In this document: positions 62,687-64,000 of the stretch, piece after piece
Layout of the letters: every line of letters starts with the position of its first letter
Numbering within the stretch: the first letter of the stretch is position 1
DNA from: Microvirga ossetica
GTDB taxonomy: Bacteria; Pseudomonadota; Alphaproteobacteria; Rhizobiales; Beijerinckiaceae
Assembly (NCBI RefSeq): GCF_002741015.1
Contig: NZ_CP016616.1
Coordinates: 1,347,501-1,411,500 of the forward strand
Direction of reading: 5' to 3'
DNA: 64,000 nt
Program-made: the position numbers and the translations under genes
Notes under the pieces: generated by a model
Told to the model about the DNA's origin: nothing
What the model saw: only the letters and a program-made list of their open reading frames with translations
Database searches by the model: none

Positions 62687-63826
62687 TCAATGCCGGATCG
62701 CCGTTTCTCCCACCGTCTCGGCGCTCAGCCAGTCGACGACGCCGGCCAGCGCATCCCGGTTCGACAGTCCGCGGCCGACCGCCTCAGTATAGAGCGTCAG
62801 CTGCTGGTCGGCACTGGTGCCGCGCGCAACGATCCAGCGGGCGAGATCGAGCTCGCGCTGGCAGCCGAGTACCTTTGCGTCCTCGGCCACGAGATCCAGG
62901 GTTTCCTCGAGAAGCTCCCGCACGGGCTTGGCGGTGCGTGTCTTCTCGTCGACGAAGCTGCCATGGATGCCGTAGCGCTGCGCCCGCCAGCCGTTCTCGT
63001 CGTTGATGGCGCGCGAGGCGCCGGTCTGTCCGGCATTGAGCGAGGTGTTCAGGCTCAGGCGCCGCACGAGGCAGCGATAGAGCGCGGCGATGGCGATGGT
63101 ATCGTCGAGCCTGGTGCAGCTGTCGGCAACGCGAAGCTCAAGGGTCGGATGCTTCAGGGACGGCCGGATCACCCACCAGACGTAGCTGGAATTCTCGATG
63201 GCGCGGGCAACCACGAGGGTATCGATATAGCGCTGGTAATCCTGCTCGTTCTCGAACAGGTCCGGGAACCCGGTGCGCGGCAGCTCGCGGTAGGCGGCAA
63301 GCCGATAGCCGAGAAGGCCCGTGCGCTGCGCCTGCCAGAAGGGCGAGGAGGTGGAGAGCGCCAGAAGCAGCGGCAGATAGGGCTGGATGCGGTTCATGAT
63401 GTCGACGCGCATGCCGAGATCCGGCACCTCCACATGGACATGCATGCCGCAAAGCACATTACGGCTACCGAGCATCTGCAGGTCATGCATGACCTTGCCG
63501 TAGCGCGGCTGAGCGGTGGGGCGCACCCGCGACCAGACGGCCAGAGGGTGGGTGCCTGAGGCCATGATGGAAAGGTTGAAATCGCGCGCCACGGCTCCGA
63601 CGGACGAGCGCAGGGTGGAAAGCTGCGTGCGGGCCTCTGAGAATTCCAAGGAAGGCGTGGTCGCGATCTCGATCTGCGGCTCGAGCATCTCGGGCTGGAT
63701 ATCGCCGGAGATGTTCTCCCGGCAGGAGGTGAAGAACTCCCTGATCTTTCCCTTGGCGATATCCCGTTTCGGCGCATCGTTAACGAAGTACTCTTCCTCG
63801 ATGCCGAACTTGAAGTCCCAGCTCAT
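62687..63826 (-). CDS. YbdK-type carboxylate-amine ligase (GCS2 family)
   Basis: The 379-residue protein starts FKFGIEEEYFVNDAPKRD (EEE metal/substrate motif), then MLEPQIEIATTPSLEFSEAR, CGMHVHVEVPDL and LELRVADSCTRLDDTIAIAA. These mark the YbdK/GCS2 family of weak glutamate-cysteine ligases. It lies upstream of gshA, 125 bp apart, in the same direction. GAGGA is before the ATG. Confidence 0.88.
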   Translation of the reverse strand: MSWDFKFGIEEEYFVNDAPKRDIAKGKIREFFTSCRENISGDIQPEMLEPQIEIATTPSLEFSEARTQLSTLRSSVGAVARDFNLSIMASGTHPLAVWSRVRPTAQPRYGKVMHDLQMLGSRNVLCGMHVHVEVPDLGMRVDIMNRIQPYLPLLLALSTSSPFWQAQRTGLLGYRLAAYRELPRTGFPDLFENEQDYQRYIDTLVVARAIENSSYVWWVIRPSLKHPTLELRVADSCTRLDDTIAIAALYRCLVRRLSLNTSLNAGQTGASRAINDENGWRAQRYGIHGSFVDEKTRTAKPVRELLEETLDLVAEDAKVLGCQRELDLARWIVARGTSADQQLTLYTEAVGRGLSNRDALAGVVDWLSAETVGETAIRH

Positions 63827-64000
63827 TTCACGTCCTCTGTTCTTATTTTAGAAATGACCTTCGCACATGCGGATCGGCCTGCGGCGAGGCGTCCAAACTC
63901 CGGCTCAATGGGGCCAGAATGGGGCGAATCGGCGCGAAATTGCTAAGCTTTTGAAGCTACAGGCAGATAGGCTTAAGTCGTTGTCGAGCGGTGAGGTCAG

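Noticed and set aside
63857..63873. Third copy of the NG-repeat upstream element
   Set aside because: Only the CGCACATG half matches; the GGAAG/TTTTC half is missing, so it may be chance.

Overview
The window is GC-rich, single-chromosome-style DNA from an alphaproteobacterium, most likely a Hyphomicrobiales (Rhizobiales) member near Methylobacteriaceae (Microvirga-like). The inference rests on small alphaproteobacterial families (a DUF1476 ATPase-inhibitor paralogue, DUF3297), an OhrR/Ohr pair, an orphan ABC_sub_bind protein, GshA beside a GCS2 ligase, and the codon and GC character. No rRNA, tRNA, CRISPR array, phage or intact insertion sequence was recognised. About 65 protein genes are supported. 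They are mostly short operons and single genes, with most intergenic gaps under 300 bp.

Left third (1-22 kb): an APC amino-acid permease; a small internally duplicated protein with a very strong terminator; an epoxide hydrolase; the divergent ohrR/ohr peroxide pair with a perfect 27-bp operator palindrome; an orphan ABC binding protein; a membrane class III adenylate cyclase; a K+ channel; an SDR dehydrogenase with an AraC gene remnant beside it; a DUF2231 membrane protein coupled to a PQQ-type sugar dehydrogenase; a shortened zeta-subunit paralogue; an AraC regulator; an SGNH hydrolase/alpha-beta hydrolase pair; a CorA-type Mg transporter; a Tat-exported arylsulfatase and a dienelactone-hydrolase-like protein.

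Middle (22-47 kb): a soluble chemoreceptor with three PAS domains and a C-terminal PilZ domain lies next to a GGDEF-EAL protein, a likely c-di-GMP module. Then come an EthD-like protein, a CAP-domain protein with an RTX C-terminus, PepT, a second class III cyclase and a TauE/SafE exporter. A TPP-riboswitch-controlled ykoFEDC operon encodes an ECF transporter for a thiamin precursor. After it are minDE without an adjacent minC, an SsuABC/TauABC-like uptake operon, a hemerythrin-domain protein, a serine/threonine dehydratase and a methyltransferase.

Right third (47-64 kb): an AT-richer non-coding island at about 47.4-47.75 kb has tandem repeats, two hairpins with the same C-rich loop and outward-facing terminators; it may encode one or more small RNAs. 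It is followed by kynA-kynU, an aldo-keto reductase, and a three-gene cluster of secreted proteins: an ADYC-like protein and two paralogous Asn-Gly pentapeptide-repeat proteins. The two repeat-protein genes share a 46-bp upstream element at nearly the same distance from their start codons. The window ends with a flavoprotein, a YbaK-type deacylase, ilvD, a guanidine-II (mini-ykkC) riboswitch before a Gdx/SugE exporter, a membrane diguanylate cyclase, a REPIN-like inverted repeat pair, gshA and a GCS2-family ligase.

The most novel-looking items are the ADYC/NG-repeat cluster with its shared upstream element, the non-coding island at 47.4-47.75 kb, and the MCP-PilZ plus GGDEF-EAL pairing.
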